Assembly (NCBI GenBank): GCA_004173185.1
Contig: SEFZ01000008.1
Coordinates: 1-64,000, forward strand
From: Sphingomonadales bacterium
Lineage (GTDB): Bacteria; Pseudomonadota; Alphaproteobacteria; Sphingomonadales; Sphingomonadaceae
Direction: 5' to 3'
Length of the DNA stretch: 64,000 bases
Below the pieces are notes generated by a model. The model saw only the letters and a program-made list of their open reading frames with translations. It was not told the DNA's origin and made no database searches. Below, piece by piece: positions 51,964 to 61,020 of the stretch (position 1 is its first letter; the number at the start of each line of letters is the position of its first letter). Made by a program: the position numbers and the translations under genes.

Positions 51964-52889
51964 CCCGTATCCATATCAGCGAGGTCGGCCCCCGCGATGG
52001 CCTGCAGAGCATCGATCGGGTGATGCCGCTGGAAGCCAAAAAGGCGTGGATCGCCGCCGAGGCGGCTGCAGGCGTGCCCGAGATCGAGGTCGGCAGCTTT
52101 GTGCCGCCTTCGCTGTTGCCGCAGATGGCGGACACGGCGGAGCTGGTTGCCTTTGCGCGGACGATACCCGGCCTTGCGGTCGCGGTGCTGGTGCCAAATT
52201 TGAAGGGTGCCGAACGCGCAATCGCGGCGGGCGCGCAGAAGATCTCGATGCCCTTTTCGATGTCTGAGACGCACAGTCTGAAGAATGTCCGCAAGGATCA
52301 TGCGGCGGTGCTCGCCGAGATCCGGGCGATTGCCGATCTGGTGGCACAACAGCCTGCCGAGACGCGCCCGCATTTCGAAATCGGCTTGGCCACGGCCTTT
52401 GGTTGCACGATCGAAGGGCCGGTGCGCGAAGATGCCGTGGTGCGGCTGGCGATCGCTTCGATCGAGGCGGGTGCGCTCGAGGTCGGGCTGTCCGACACCA
52501 CCGGCTATGCCAATCCCGCGCAGGTCCGGCGGCTGGTCCGCAAGGTCAAGGACGCGGTGGGCGATGCGCGGCTCAACACGCTCCATCTTCACAATACGCG
52601 TGGGCTGGGTCTGGCCAATGCGCTGGCCGGGCTGGGTGAAGGGATCACCACGCTGGATGCGTCGCTCGGCGGCCTTGGCGGTTGCCCGTTCGCGCCGGGA
52701 GCCTCGGGCAATATCGTCACCGAGGATCTCGTCTTCATGCTTGCCGCGATGGGCTATGAAACCGGCGTGGATCTCGAAAAACTGCTCAAGGTTCGCGATA
52801 TCCTCACCGCTGCATTGCCGGGAGAGCCGATCTACGGGTTCACGCCGGATGCCGGCCTGCCACTCGGTTTCGAAACGGTAGCCGCATGA
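51960..52889 (+). CDS. HMG-CoA lyase-like aldolase
   Basis: A 309-residue TIM-barrel lyase of the HMGL family. The start HISEVGPRDGLQ, the Lys/Asp metal region, LSDTTGYANPAQV, LHLHNTRGLGLANAL (metal His-x-His) and GGLGGCPFAPGASGNIVTED (catalytic Cys loop) match hydroxymethylglutaryl-CoA lyase. It cleaves a 3-hydroxy-3-alkylglutaryl- or citramalyl-type CoA. The CoA-transferase in the next gene would supply the CoA ester, and the LeuCD-like pair the hydroxy acid. Confidence 0.93.
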   Translation: MTRIHISEVGPRDGLQSIDRVMPLEAKKAWIAAEAAAGVPEIEVGSFVPPSLLPQMADTAELVAFARTIPGLAVAVLVPNLKGAERAIAAGAQKISMPFSMSETHSLKNVRKDHAAVLAEIRAIADLVAQQPAETRPHFEIGLATAFGCTIEGPVREDAVVRLAIASIEAGALEVGLSDTTGYANPAQVRRLVRKVKDAVGDARLNTLHLHNTRGLGLANALAGLGEGITTLDASLGGLGGCPFAPGASGNIVTEDLVFMLAAMGYETGVDLEKLLKVRDILTAALPGEPIYGFTPDAGLPLGFETVAA

Positions 52890-54052
52890 GCGCGCCGCAG
52901 CCGCTGGCCGGGCTCAAGGTCGTCGAGTTCACGCATATGGTGATGGGGCCGGCGGCGGGCGGCATTCTCGCTGCGCTGGGCGCCGAAGTGATCCGTGTCG
53001 AGCCAGCAGAGGGCGACAAGACGCGCACCTTGCTGGGATCGGGATCGGGTTATTTCCCAATGTATAACCGGCACAAGAAGAGCATAGCGCTGGATCTCAA
53101 ATCCGAAGACGGGCTGGGCGTGGCAAAGCGTCTGGCGGGCGGTGCCGATATATTGATCGAGAATTTCCGCCCGGGCGCGCTCGACCGGCTGGGGCTGGGC
53201 TATGCCGCGCTGTCCGAGACCAACCCGCGGCTGATCTATTGCTCGGCCAAGGGCTTCCTGCCCGGTCCGTATGAAGAGCGCACCGCGCTGGACGAAGTCG
53301 CGCAGATGATGGGCGGTCTTGCCTATATGACGGGGCCGCCGGGACGGCCGCTGCGTGCGGGCTCGAGCGTGATCGACGTGACCGGCGGCATGTTTGGCGT
53401 GATCGGCGTGCTCGCCGCGCTGGAAGAGCGCCACCGCACCGGGCGCGGGCAATTGATCCAGACGTCGCTGTTCGAAACCACGGTCTATCTGGTCGGCCAG
53501 CACATGGCCCAAATGGCCGTCACCGGCAAAGCCGCCAATCCGATGCCGGCGCGCATTTCTGCCTGGGCGATCTATGACGTGTTCGAGACGCGCGACGATC
53601 CGGTGTTCATCGGCGTCGTCACCGATGCGCTGTGGCAGAAGTTCTGCGAGCAGTTCGGCCTCGACGCCTTATGGGCCGACCAGAGCATCCGAAAGAATAA
53701 CGACCGAGTAATGGCGCGGGACCGGATCCTGCCCGAAATTCGCGCGCTGATCGCCGGCTTTACCCGCGACGAGATCATCGCGCGTCTGGAAGGGACGGGG
53801 CTCCCGTTCGCACCGATCGGGCGGCCCGAAGACATGTTCGACGATCCGCATCTCGCCGCGTCGGGCGCGCTGGAACCGGTGACGCTTCCCGACGGCCGCG
53901 AAACCCGCTTGCCCGCGTTGCCGATCGCGTTCGACGGCAGCTTGACCGCGCAGGCATCGGCGCTGCCAGAGGCGGGGGCTGATACGGCGGAACTGCTGGC
54001 AGCGCTGAACTACACGCCGGAAGAGATCGAACGGATCCTCGCACGGCGTTAA
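52886..54052 (+). CDS. class III (CaiB/BaiF) CoA-transferase 3
   Basis: A 388-residue family III CoA-transferase: LAGLKVVEFTHMVMGPAAGG, AEVIRVEPAEGDKTRTL, YNRHKKSIALDLKS and the catalytic Asp in TALDEVAQMMGG. Likely transfers CoA to the acid formed by the LeuCD-like enzyme. ATG 52886 overlaps the lyase stop by ATGA. Last gene of the operon; the 147 bp after it contain no gene or clear terminator. Confidence 0.92.
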   Translation: MSAPQPLAGLKVVEFTHMVMGPAAGGILAALGAEVIRVEPAEGDKTRTLLGSGSGYFPMYNRHKKSIALDLKSEDGLGVAKRLAGGADILIENFRPGALDRLGLGYAALSETNPRLIYCSAKGFLPGPYEERTALDEVAQMMGGLAYMTGPPGRPLRAGSSVIDVTGGMFGVIGVLAALEERHRTGRGQLIQTSLFETTVYLVGQHMAQMAVTGKAANPMPARISAWAIYDVFETRDDPVFIGVVTDALWQKFCEQFGLDALWADQSIRKNNDRVMARDRILPEIRALIAGFTRDEIIARLEGTGLPFAPIGRPEDMFDDPHLAASGALEPVTLPDGRETRLPALPIAFDGSLTAQASALPEAGADTAELLAALNYTPEEIERILARR

Positions 54053-54199
54053 AACGCCTTGCGATGCGGTAGTCCCGCAGGCGATCCGAACTTCAAGCTG
54101 CGCTTCTCGGCTGGCCGCACCATGGCGCGGAACGATGGGTCGCGATGATGAAGGAGTTGCTGACCGACGGGCGGCTGGCACCCTTGAGATCAGACCCGC

Positions 54200-55765
54200 T
54201 TAATGGCCGCCTGTGGTGTCGATCGGGCCCTTCGGCTTGGGTGCCAGCCAGATGAAGCAGGCGGAGAGCATGAACAGGATCGCGATGCCGGCAAACACAT
54301 TCAGCGTCGCCAACGTCAGGCTCTGACCCTCCACGATCCGTGACAGGCTGAATACCGCTGCTTCGTGCGACATGCCCGAAGCAGTCATCTCGCGCACGAC
54401 ATGCTCGCCATTGGTCATGGCACCGGCCAACTCGGTCTGGTTCACTCGCTGGGCATTGTTCCACGCGGTCTGCACGATAGCCACGGCGATGGCGCCGGCC
54501 AGCGTTCGCATGAAGTTCGAGACGCCGGCGGCATTGGCCATTTCGTCCGCCGGGACGCTGGCCAAGGCCAGACCCGACACGGGGATGAAGAACATCACCA
54601 TGAAGATGCCCGACAAGACCGTCGGCCACATCATCTGAACGAAGGTGACCTCTGGGCTGAAGCCCATCCGCCAGACGTGTAGCATACCCAGACCCATCAG
54701 GCCGATAAAGACGACCAGACGCGGGTCGAGCCCCTTTTCCAGCGACTTGCCGATGGCAGGCGCGCACAGCATCGCCAGAATGCCCATGACGCCCGTGGCA
54801 TAGCCAGCCCAGGTGGCGGTGTAGCCCATATTCTGCTGCAGCCAGAGCGGCAGGATGACGACCGAGGCGAAGAAAGCAGCAAAGCCGAAACTATAGGTCA
54901 GGGCCGACACGGTGAACCCGCGATGCCGGAAGATCTTCAGATCGACGATAGGGTTCTTGGCGGTCAGTTCCCAGATGACGAAGGCGGCGAAGGAGATCGC
55001 GGAAAGGACCGCCAGAAGCCGTACCTCATGCGAGGCGAACCAATCCAAGTTTCGCCCCTCGTCGATCATGATCTGGAAGGACGCGACCCACAGAACCAGA
55101 AGGCCAAGGCCGACATAGTCGATGGTCGCGTGTTCCAGACGATCTTTGACCCCTCGAAGCAGGACCAGGCACATGACCCCGCCGATAGCGGCGATCGGCA
55201 CCTTGATGAAGAAGATCCACTGCCACCCGACCGTGTCGGAAATGATGCCGCCCAGGATCGGGCCCGCAATGGGGCCGATGATGGTGGTCATCGCCCACAG
55301 GACGTTTGCCAGCATCGCCTTGTCCTTGGGGAACACGTAGATCAGCATCATCAGCGACAATGGCATGATCGGGCCACCGGCGAGGCCGAGCAGCACGCGG
55401 CCGGCAATGAGCTGGCCGAACGAGAAGGCCAGCCCGCACAGCAGCGACAATATGCCGAAGGCGAAATAACAGGTGAGGAAGACCCGCTTGGCTCCGAACC
55501 TTTTGGTCAGCCAGCCGGTCAATGGCACGGTGATGGCTTCGGCCACGGCATAGGCCGTGATGACCCATGTGCCCTGCGTGGCGGAAACGCCGAGCGCCCC
55601 GGCGATGGTTGGCACCGAGACGTTGGCGATGGTCGTGTCCAGCACGACCAGGAAATTGGACATGCCGATGGCCAGCGCCGCGAACAGCAAGGCCAGCCCG
55701 GTCAGCGGTTTGGGCTCTGCCGGGGCGCGCGCCGCGGCAGAGGGAGTGATGGCGGCGCTGGACAT
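54200..55765 (-). CDS. EmrB/QacA-type drug efflux MFS transporter
   Basis: A 521-residue MFS protein with about 14 transmembrane helices. The DHA2 signature is clear: FLVVLDTTIANVSVPTIAGAL in helix 1, TQGTWVITAYAVAEAITVPL, and GWLTKRFGAKRVFL. It pumps hydrophobic drugs out through a tripartite complex with the HlyD and outer-membrane partners encoded just upstream. ATG 55765 follows AAGGGCCAGG. Not related to the catabolic island in sequence. Confidence 0.94.
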   Translation of the reverse strand: MSSAAITPSAAARAPAEPKPLTGLALLFAALAIGMSNFLVVLDTTIANVSVPTIAGALGVSATQGTWVITAYAVAEAITVPLTGWLTKRFGAKRVFLTCYFAFGILSLLCGLAFSFGQLIAGRVLLGLAGGPIMPLSLMMLIYVFPKDKAMLANVLWAMTTIIGPIAGPILGGIISDTVGWQWIFFIKVPIAAIGGVMCLVLLRGVKDRLEHATIDYVGLGLLVLWVASFQIMIDEGRNLDWFASHEVRLLAVLSAISFAAFVIWELTAKNPIVDLKIFRHRGFTVSALTYSFGFAAFFASVVILPLWLQQNMGYTATWAGYATGVMGILAMLCAPAIGKSLEKGLDPRLVVFIGLMGLGMLHVWRMGFSPEVTFVQMMWPTVLSGIFMVMFFIPVSGLALASVPADEMANAAGVSNFMRTLAGAIAVAIVQTAWNNAQRVNQTELAGAMTNGEHVVREMTASGMSHEAAVFSLSRIVEGQSLTLATLNVFAGIAILFMLSACFIWLAPKPKGPIDTTGGH

Positions 55766-55775
55766 GACCTGGCCC

Positions 55776-56927
55776 TTAGTTTGAGACGTCGATGTCGACG
55801 TCCATCGACAGGCCCACGCGCAGCGGATGCGCTTGCAGTTCCTTGGGATCGAGCGCGATGCGGACGGGGAGGCGCTGGACCACCTTGATCCAGTTGCCCG
55901 TGGCATTCTGCGCGGGGACGACGGCGAAGGCCGCGCCGGTTCCGCCCGAGAAGCCGACCACCCGGCCGGTATATTCGACCTTGCTGCCGTACAGATCGGA
56001 CTTCAGCTTGACGGGCTGGCCCGGCCGCACGTTGGCAAGTTGCACTTCCTTGAAGTTCGCATCGACATAAGCGGTGTGGATCGGCACCACCATCATCAGG
56101 GCCATGCCGGGCTGGACGCGCTGGCCGACCTGCACCTGACGGCGCGAGATCACGCCATCCAGCGGCGCGCGGATGACGGTGCGTTCCAGATCCAGTTGCG
56201 CCTGATCGCGCGCGGCGCGTGCTGCCAGCACCTCGGGATGGGTTTGGTCGGTCGTGCCCTCGATCATGGCAGTCGAGGCCTGACGGGTGCTGACTGCGGC
56301 GTTGCGGTTGGCCGATGTCAGCGCCTGCGCCGCCTGCGCTGCCTGCATTTCCGATTGGGCCGCGACCACGGCATTGCGCGCCTGGGTCAGTTCCTCGCCC
56401 GAGACCGAGCCCGAAGCCGACAGGGCTTCGCGCCGCTGCAGATCGATCCGCGCTTTCTCCAGGCCAGATCGTGCGGCGGTCAGACGCGCCAAGGCACCGG
56501 CTTGATCGGCCGCGCGCGCCACGACCTGCGCGCCCAGGCCTGAGTTCGTTGCGACCAGCCCGCGCACGCGGCGCTCGGCGGCGGCCAGTTCGGCCTCGGC
56601 GCGCGCCAGCGCCAGCCGGGCGTCGCTATCGTCCAGAATGACCAGGATATCGCCCTTCTTCACCGATTGGGCGTCGGCGACGCGGACTTCCTTGACCGGT
56701 GCGCCGATCAGCGGCGTGACCTGCGCGACGTCAGCACCGACATAGGCGTTGTTGGTCGTCACGTTGTGGCCGCCGAATACGGCCCCATAAGTGTAGGTGC
56801 CGCCTCCGATCAGAACGACGGCCGCGCCCAGCGCCAGGAAGGCCTTTTTGCGCGATGCGCCGCGCTTGGCGTCTGCTTGTGGGTCGGCCATGAGTTCGGT
56901 GGCTTCGGCTTCTTCGTGCGTGCTCAT
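55776..56927 (-). CDS. EmrA/HlyD-type membrane fusion protein
   Basis: A 383-residue periplasmic adaptor. A single N-terminal transmembrane segment (about 29-50), a biotinyl-lipoyl-like half (VTTNNAYVGADVAQVTPLI), a long coiled coil (about 95-220), and the second lipoyl half with VIRAPLDGVISRRQVQVGQ. It links the inner-membrane pump and the NodT-type outer-membrane channel. Ten bases separate its stop from the pump start. Confidence 0.94.
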   Translation of the reverse strand: MSTHEEAEATELMADPQADAKRGASRKKAFLALGAAVVLIGGGTYTYGAVFGGHNVTTNNAYVGADVAQVTPLIGAPVKEVRVADAQSVKKGDILVILDDSDARLALARAEAELAAAERRVRGLVATNSGLGAQVVARAADQAGALARLTAARSGLEKARIDLQRREALSASGSVSGEELTQARNAVVAAQSEMQAAQAAQALTSANRNAAVSTRQASTAMIEGTTDQTHPEVLAARAARDQAQLDLERTVIRAPLDGVISRRQVQVGQRVQPGMALMMVVPIHTAYVDANFKEVQLANVRPGQPVKLKSDLYGSKVEYTGRVVGFSGGTGAAFAVVPAQNATGNWIKVVQRLPVRIALDPKELQAHPLRVGLSMDVDIDVSN

Positions 56928-56940
56928 GATGATGTTCCGG

Positions 56941-58386
56941 TCAGGATTGGAAGCCGCCGCCGAGTGCGCGAACAAGCGCGACATCGAGAGCGAAGGCCTG
57001 GGTGTCGAGGAGGGCCGCTGCGCGGCGGGTGGCGATCAGGGCGTCTTCGGCCGTCAGCACTTCCAGATAGCTGGCCAGACCGCCTTCATAGCGGTTACGC
57101 GCAACCGTCCAGGCGGCTTGCGCCGCTACTTTTGCTTCGACGGTGCGGGCCAGCCGCGTGGTCAGAGCGCCCTTGGACGCCAGAACGTCTGCGACGTCGC
57201 GCAGCGCCTGAACCACGGTTTCGTCATACATGCCGACCGCAGCATCATAGCCAGCCTCAGCCCCGCGATATTGCGCCCGTAAGCGACCGCCCTGGAAGAT
57301 GGGAAGGCTGATCGCCAGTCCGCCAGCGCCGTGCTGCGAATCCGCCTCGGCGAAGTTCTTCAAATTCAGCGATTGCAGACCGAAAAGGCCCACGAGATTG
57401 ACGTTCGGATAAAAGGCCGTCTTGGCAACTTTGATCCGCTTGCCCGCAGCCTCGACGCGCAAACGCGCAGCGACCACATCGGGGCGACGTCCCAGCAATT
57501 CGGCGGGCAAGGTGCTTGGCGCACCCATGCCTGCGATCGCGGCGACATCCGGCTTGGCGATGGTCAGGCTGCGGTCAGGGCCCTTGCCCAGCAGGGCGGC
57601 GATCTGGTGCCGCGTCAGGGTCAGGGCTTCCTGTGCGCGGATCAGTTCGGCTTCGGCGGACGCCTTGCCGGACAGTGCACGTTGCACGGCACCGTCATTC
57701 TCCAGACCGCTGTCGCGGCGACCGCGCATCAGATCCGCGGTTCGGCTGCGAACGGCGACTGCGTCCTTTGCGGCGTCCGCTTCGGCGAAGCGGGCACTGA
57801 GATTGGCATAGGCCGAAGCGATGCTGGTCGACAAAACGAGACGGGCGGCTGCCGCTTCGACACGGGCAGCTTCGGCTTCCGAGGTTGCCGCCGCAAGCGC
57901 CGCGCGATTGCCGCCCCAGAAGTCCAGCTCCCAGCGGAAATCGAGCGTGGCGCGACCGTTATCGTCCCAGCCCCGAGGCACCGGCAGGCCCAGATTATAG
58001 CTCTGACGCGCCGCCTGCGCGCTGCCATTGGCGGACACAGACGGAGCGAGGCGCGCGCCGGCCTGCCCGGCCACTGCCTCGGCCTGACGCATGCGCGCGT
58101 CGGCGATACGCAGGGTCGGGGCGTCGGCCACGGCCTCTTCGATCAGGGCGGCCAACTGCGCGTCGCCATAGCCCTGCCACCAATGCGCCTGCGGCCAGGC
58201 GTTGGCGGTGGTGGGGATCGACTGGTCGAACGCATAGTTTGAGAGGCTCGCCGGGCCAGTGCCCACCGTTGGCGCGGGTATGGTGGCGCACGCACTGAGC
58301 GTCAGCGCAGAGGCGAACGCCAGCAACGGCTTTGCCCCCGCTACAGCCCGTGCAGAGGGGTATTTCAACGAACGCACGGCTCGCAT
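56941..58386 (-). CDS. NodT-type outer-membrane efflux lipoprotein
   Basis: A 481-residue outer-membrane factor. The leader has a lipobox (LTLSAC), and the body has the doubled OEP repeats (TLRIADARMRQAEAVAGQAGARLAP near 85 and VVAARLRVEAAGKRIKVAKTAFYP in the second half). It forms the trimeric tunnel of a tripartite efflux pump. ATG 58386 is taken as start; upstream codons overlap the TetR operators. Confidence 0.94.
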   Translation of the reverse strand: MRAVRSLKYPSARAVAGAKPLLAFASALTLSACATIPAPTVGTGPASLSNYAFDQSIPTTANAWPQAHWWQGYGDAQLAALIEEAVADAPTLRIADARMRQAEAVAGQAGARLAPSVSANGSAQAARQSYNLGLPVPRGWDDNGRATLDFRWELDFWGGNRAALAAATSEAEAARVEAAAARLVLSTSIASAYANLSARFAEADAAKDAVAVRSRTADLMRGRRDSGLENDGAVQRALSGKASAEAELIRAQEALTLTRHQIAALLGKGPDRSLTIAKPDVAAIAGMGAPSTLPAELLGRRPDVVAARLRVEAAGKRIKVAKTAFYPNVNLVGLFGLQSLNLKNFAEADSQHGAGGLAISLPIFQGGRLRAQYRGAEAGYDAAVGMYDETVVQALRDVADVLASKGALTTRLARTVEAKVAAQAAWTVARNRYEGGLASYLEVLTAEDALIATRRAAALLDTQAFALDVALVRALGGGFQS

Positions 58387-58403
58387 TGGGAGGGAACTCC
58401 ATA

Positions 58404-58423
58404 AATGGACTATGCGGTCCATT
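58404..58423. promoter_or_regulatory. TetR operator 1 (efflux promoter)
   Basis: AATGGAC, centre TATGCG, GTCCATT: a perfect inverted repeat with 7-base arms just upstream of the efflux operon start. Likely bound by the divergent TetR protein. Confidence 0.75.
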
Positions 58424-58453
58424 ATGAAATGGGCTTGGCGCGGTCAAGCTAAA

Positions 58454-58473
58454 AATGTACCATGCGGTCCAGA
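58454..58473. promoter_or_regulatory. TetR operator 2 (tetR side)
   Basis: ATGTACCATGCGGTCCAG repeats the core of operator 1 with two changes, 50 bp away (five turns) and 39 bp before the tetR start. Two spaced copies suggest control of both divergent promoters. Confidence 0.65.
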
Positions 58474-58511
58474 AAAGAGCTTAGGGCTTACGGGCGGCAC
58501 AGGAGATTCCC

Positions 58512-59126
58512 ATGCGCGTACGGACAGATGAAAAGCGGCAGGAAATCATGAGCGCCGCAGCCGCCGTTTTCGGCGAAACCGGCTATGAGCGATCCAGCAT
58601 GGCGGCCATCGCGCAGCGCGCGAATGCGTCCAAACAGACGCTCTACAGCTATTTCGAATCGAAGGAGGACATGTTCTCCGCGGTCATGCTGGAGGCGATG
58701 GAAACCCAGGCAATCGCGCTGTTTGCGCTGCTGGATGTCGAGGTGGCTGACATGCGCACGACCCTGGAGGTCTTCGGTGCAGCCTATATCGATTTCGTGA
58801 CGTCGGCCGATGCTGTGTCGCTCACCCGCGTTGCGGTGACCATCGGGGGGCAGGGCGGTCTTGGCCCGCGCCTCTATGCGCACGGGCCCAAAAGAGGCTG
58901 GGAAGCGCTGGCTGCGAATCTGGAGCGCTGGGGTCGCGAGGGAAAGCTGCATATCGAAGACAGCCGCATCGCCGCTTTGCATCTCAAGGGCTTGTTGGAG
59001 GCGGGACTGGTTGAGCCACAGCTTTTCGGCGCAGAGGATGACATTCCCCGAAGCGCGGCCGCCAACCATGCCGTTCGCGTGTTCCTTGAGGGATATGCCG
59101 TCAGGAAAGCGAGCCCTGCCGCCTGA
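58512..59126 (+). CDS. TetR-family repressor of the efflux operon
   Basis: A 204-residue TetR protein. The N-terminal helix-turn-helix is typical (IMSAAAAVFGETGYERSSM, ASKQTLYSYFESKEDMF), followed by a ligand-binding helical domain of the AcrR C-terminal type. It is divergent from the efflux operon, with two palindromes between, so it most probably represses both. The ligand would be a pump substrate. Confidence 0.93.
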   Translation: MRVRTDEKRQEIMSAAAAVFGETGYERSSMAAIAQRANASKQTLYSYFESKEDMFSAVMLEAMETQAIALFALLDVEVADMRTTLEVFGAAYIDFVTSADAVSLTRVAVTIGGQGGLGPRLYAHGPKRGWEALAANLERWGREGKLHIEDSRIAALHLKGLLEAGLVEPQLFGAEDDIPRSAAANHAVRVFLEGYAVRKASPAA

Positions 59127-59144
59127 TTGCCGCTCCGCAAACCA

Positions 59145-60059
59145 TCAGGGCCGCTTGGGCAACGTCGCCGCGAAAGCCTCAGCGAGATAGTCGATCATCA
59201 CCCGCACCTTGGCGGGCGGGCGTCGATCGGGCGGATACAGCACATGGATACCGCGAAGCTCGACGACCGGCTTATCCAGCGTGAGCGCCACCAGTTCTCC
59301 GCGCCGGATCGCCTCGCCGACGATGAAATCGGGCTGATAAACGATGCCCTGTCCGCCCAATGCCGCGGCCAGCAGCGCATCGCCGTTATTCGCCATCATA
59401 TCCCCGCTGACGGCCACGCGGATATCGCCGCGCGGTCCGAACGCCCAATGCTTGGCATCCTGCATCGCGGACAGGGTATAGCTCAGGCAATTGTGCTGGA
59501 TCAGTTCCGCGACCCGGCGCGGCTCGCCCCGGCGGTCGAGATAGGCGGGCGCGGCGCAGATACGCATCACGCTGTCTCCCAACTGTCGAGCCTGGAGCGG
59601 GCTGTCGGCCAGCCAGCCGATGCGGATCGCCAGATCCCAGCTACCGGCAATCAGATCGAGCTGCGCGTCGCTGAGCCCGAGTTCGACCTTCACTTCCGGG
59701 TGACGGCGGCTGAATTCGGGAATCAGCGGCGCGACGAAGCGGCTGCCGAAGGAGAGCGGCACGTTCATCCTCAACAGCCCGCTCGCCTTGATCCGCTGCG
59801 AGGCGGCGGCGGCTTCGGCCTCGTCAATCTCGGGCAGGATGCGCTGGCAGGCTTCCAGATAGTTCGCGCCCGCCTCGGTCAGGCTGAGCAGGCGGGTGGT
59901 GCGGTGGAACAGCTTGACGCCCAGCCGCGCCTCCAGCGCGTTGACGTGCTTCACCGCCATCGCCGGTGACATGCCGAGATGGCGCGCGGCGGCGGACAGG
60001 CTGCCATCGGCGGCGGCCCGGACGAACACGCGCATGCTGATGATACGATCCACGGACAT
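59145..60059 (-). CDS. LysR-type regulator
   Basis: A 304-residue LysR protein of the AaeR/DmlR-like group: MRVFVRAAADGSLSAAARHLGMSPAMAVKHV is the helix-turn-helix, followed by the substrate-binding domain (RFVAPLIPEFSRRHPEVKVEL). It is divergent from the LigB-type dioxygenase gene and probably regulates it together with the SDR and FMN reductase genes. Confidence 0.93.
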   Translation of the reverse strand: MSVDRIISMRVFVRAAADGSLSAAARHLGMSPAMAVKHVNALEARLGVKLFHRTTRLLSLTEAGANYLEACQRILPEIDEAEAAAASQRIKASGLLRMNVPLSFGSRFVAPLIPEFSRRHPEVKVELGLSDAQLDLIAGSWDLAIRIGWLADSPLQARQLGDSVMRICAAPAYLDRRGEPRRVAELIQHNCLSYTLSAMQDAKHWAFGPRGDIRVAVSGDMMANNGDALLAAALGGQGIVYQPDFIVGEAIRRGELVALTLDKPVVELRGIHVLYPPDRRPPAKVRVMIDYLAEAFAATLPKRP

Positions 60060-60063
60060 TTCC

Positions 60064-60074
60064 TACCAATGGTA
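60064..60074. promoter_or_regulatory. short palindrome before the LysR gene
   Basis: TACCA-A-TGGTA starts five bases before the LysR ATG in the divergent promoter region. It resembles the core of the palindrome before the other LysR gene (ACCATTGGT at 8956-8970) and could be an autoregulatory site. Confidence 0.4.
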
Positions 60075-60159
60075 TCAAGTCTTGGCGATTCTACGCCGGT
60101 TCTGCCCGTTTCGTACATGACCTATATCTCCGTCATCGATTTTGACGAGGGAAAGCATC

Positions 60160-60993
60160 ATGACCGCAGAGACATCGGTGTCCGCGAAAGAAGGCGCGCG
60201 CATGCCCACATTCTTCATTCCGCACGGTGCAGGGCCGTGCTTCTTCATGGACTGGAGCCCGGCGAACACCTGGCACAATATGGCGGCCTTTTTGAAGGGT
60301 GTCACCGGAACGCTGCCCGAACGGCCGCGCGCGATCGTCCTGGTTTCGGGGCATTGGCTGGAGCCGCAATTCAGCACCACTGGCCATGCCCGGCCGCAGC
60401 TGATCTATGACTATTCCGGCTTTCCGCAGCACACGTATGAGCTGACCTATCCCGCTCCCGGCCAGCCGGCGCTGGCGCAGACGATCGCGCAGCTTATCGG
60501 CGAGCAAAAGCTCGACGCACGCGTGGATGCGCAGCGTGGCTTCGATCATGGCGTGTTCATTCCGCTGAAGCTGATGTTCCCCGACGCGGATGTTCCGGTG
60601 ATCCAATTGTCGCTGCGCCAGGATCTCGATCCCGGCGCGCATCTGGAAATGGGCCGGGCGCTGTCGGCGCTGCGCGACGAAGGCGTGCTGATCGTCGGCA
60701 GCGGCATGAGCTTTCACAATATGCGCGGCTATGGCGATCCGCGCTTCACGCCGGTTTCGGCCGAGTTTGATAACTGGCTGACTCATGCGGTGGAAAGCCC
60801 GGCCGCGCAGCGCGATGCGTTGCTGCGGGACTGGACGCAAGCACCCCATGCGCGCCTGTGCCACCCTCCGCGCGGCGAAGAGCATCTGATCCCGCTGCTG
60901 GTTGCAGCCGGAGCAGGCGGCGAGTCCGAGGGCCACAAAGTCTATTCCGAGCGCGTCATGGAAACCGTGATTTCGGCATTCCGCTTCGGCTGA
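60160..60993 (+). CDS. LigB/DODA-type extradiol dioxygenase-like protein
   Basis: A 277-residue protein of the class III ring-cleaving dioxygenase fold, closest to 4,5-DOPA dioxygenase extradiol (YgiD type). The metal-site histidines are visible in PTFFIPHGAGP, VLVSGHWLEP, GFDHGVFIPLKLMFP and GEEHLIPLL. GAGGGAAAG precedes ATG 60160. YgiD-like proteins are common and often have a stress or quinone-related role rather than a place in a complete degradation pathway. It is followed by an SDR and an FMN reductase. Confidence 0.92.
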   Translation: MTAETSVSAKEGARMPTFFIPHGAGPCFFMDWSPANTWHNMAAFLKGVTGTLPERPRAIVLVSGHWLEPQFSTTGHARPQLIYDYSGFPQHTYELTYPAPGQPALAQTIAQLIGEQKLDARVDAQRGFDHGVFIPLKLMFPDADVPVIQLSLRQDLDPGAHLEMGRALSALRDEGVLIVGSGMSFHNMRGYGDPRFTPVSAEFDNWLTHAVESPAAQRDALLRDWTQAPHARLCHPPRGEEHLIPLLVAAGAGGESEGHKVYSERVMETVISAFRFG

Positions 60994-61020
60994 ACCGCCG
61001 CGACATCCAGGAGAAAACAC

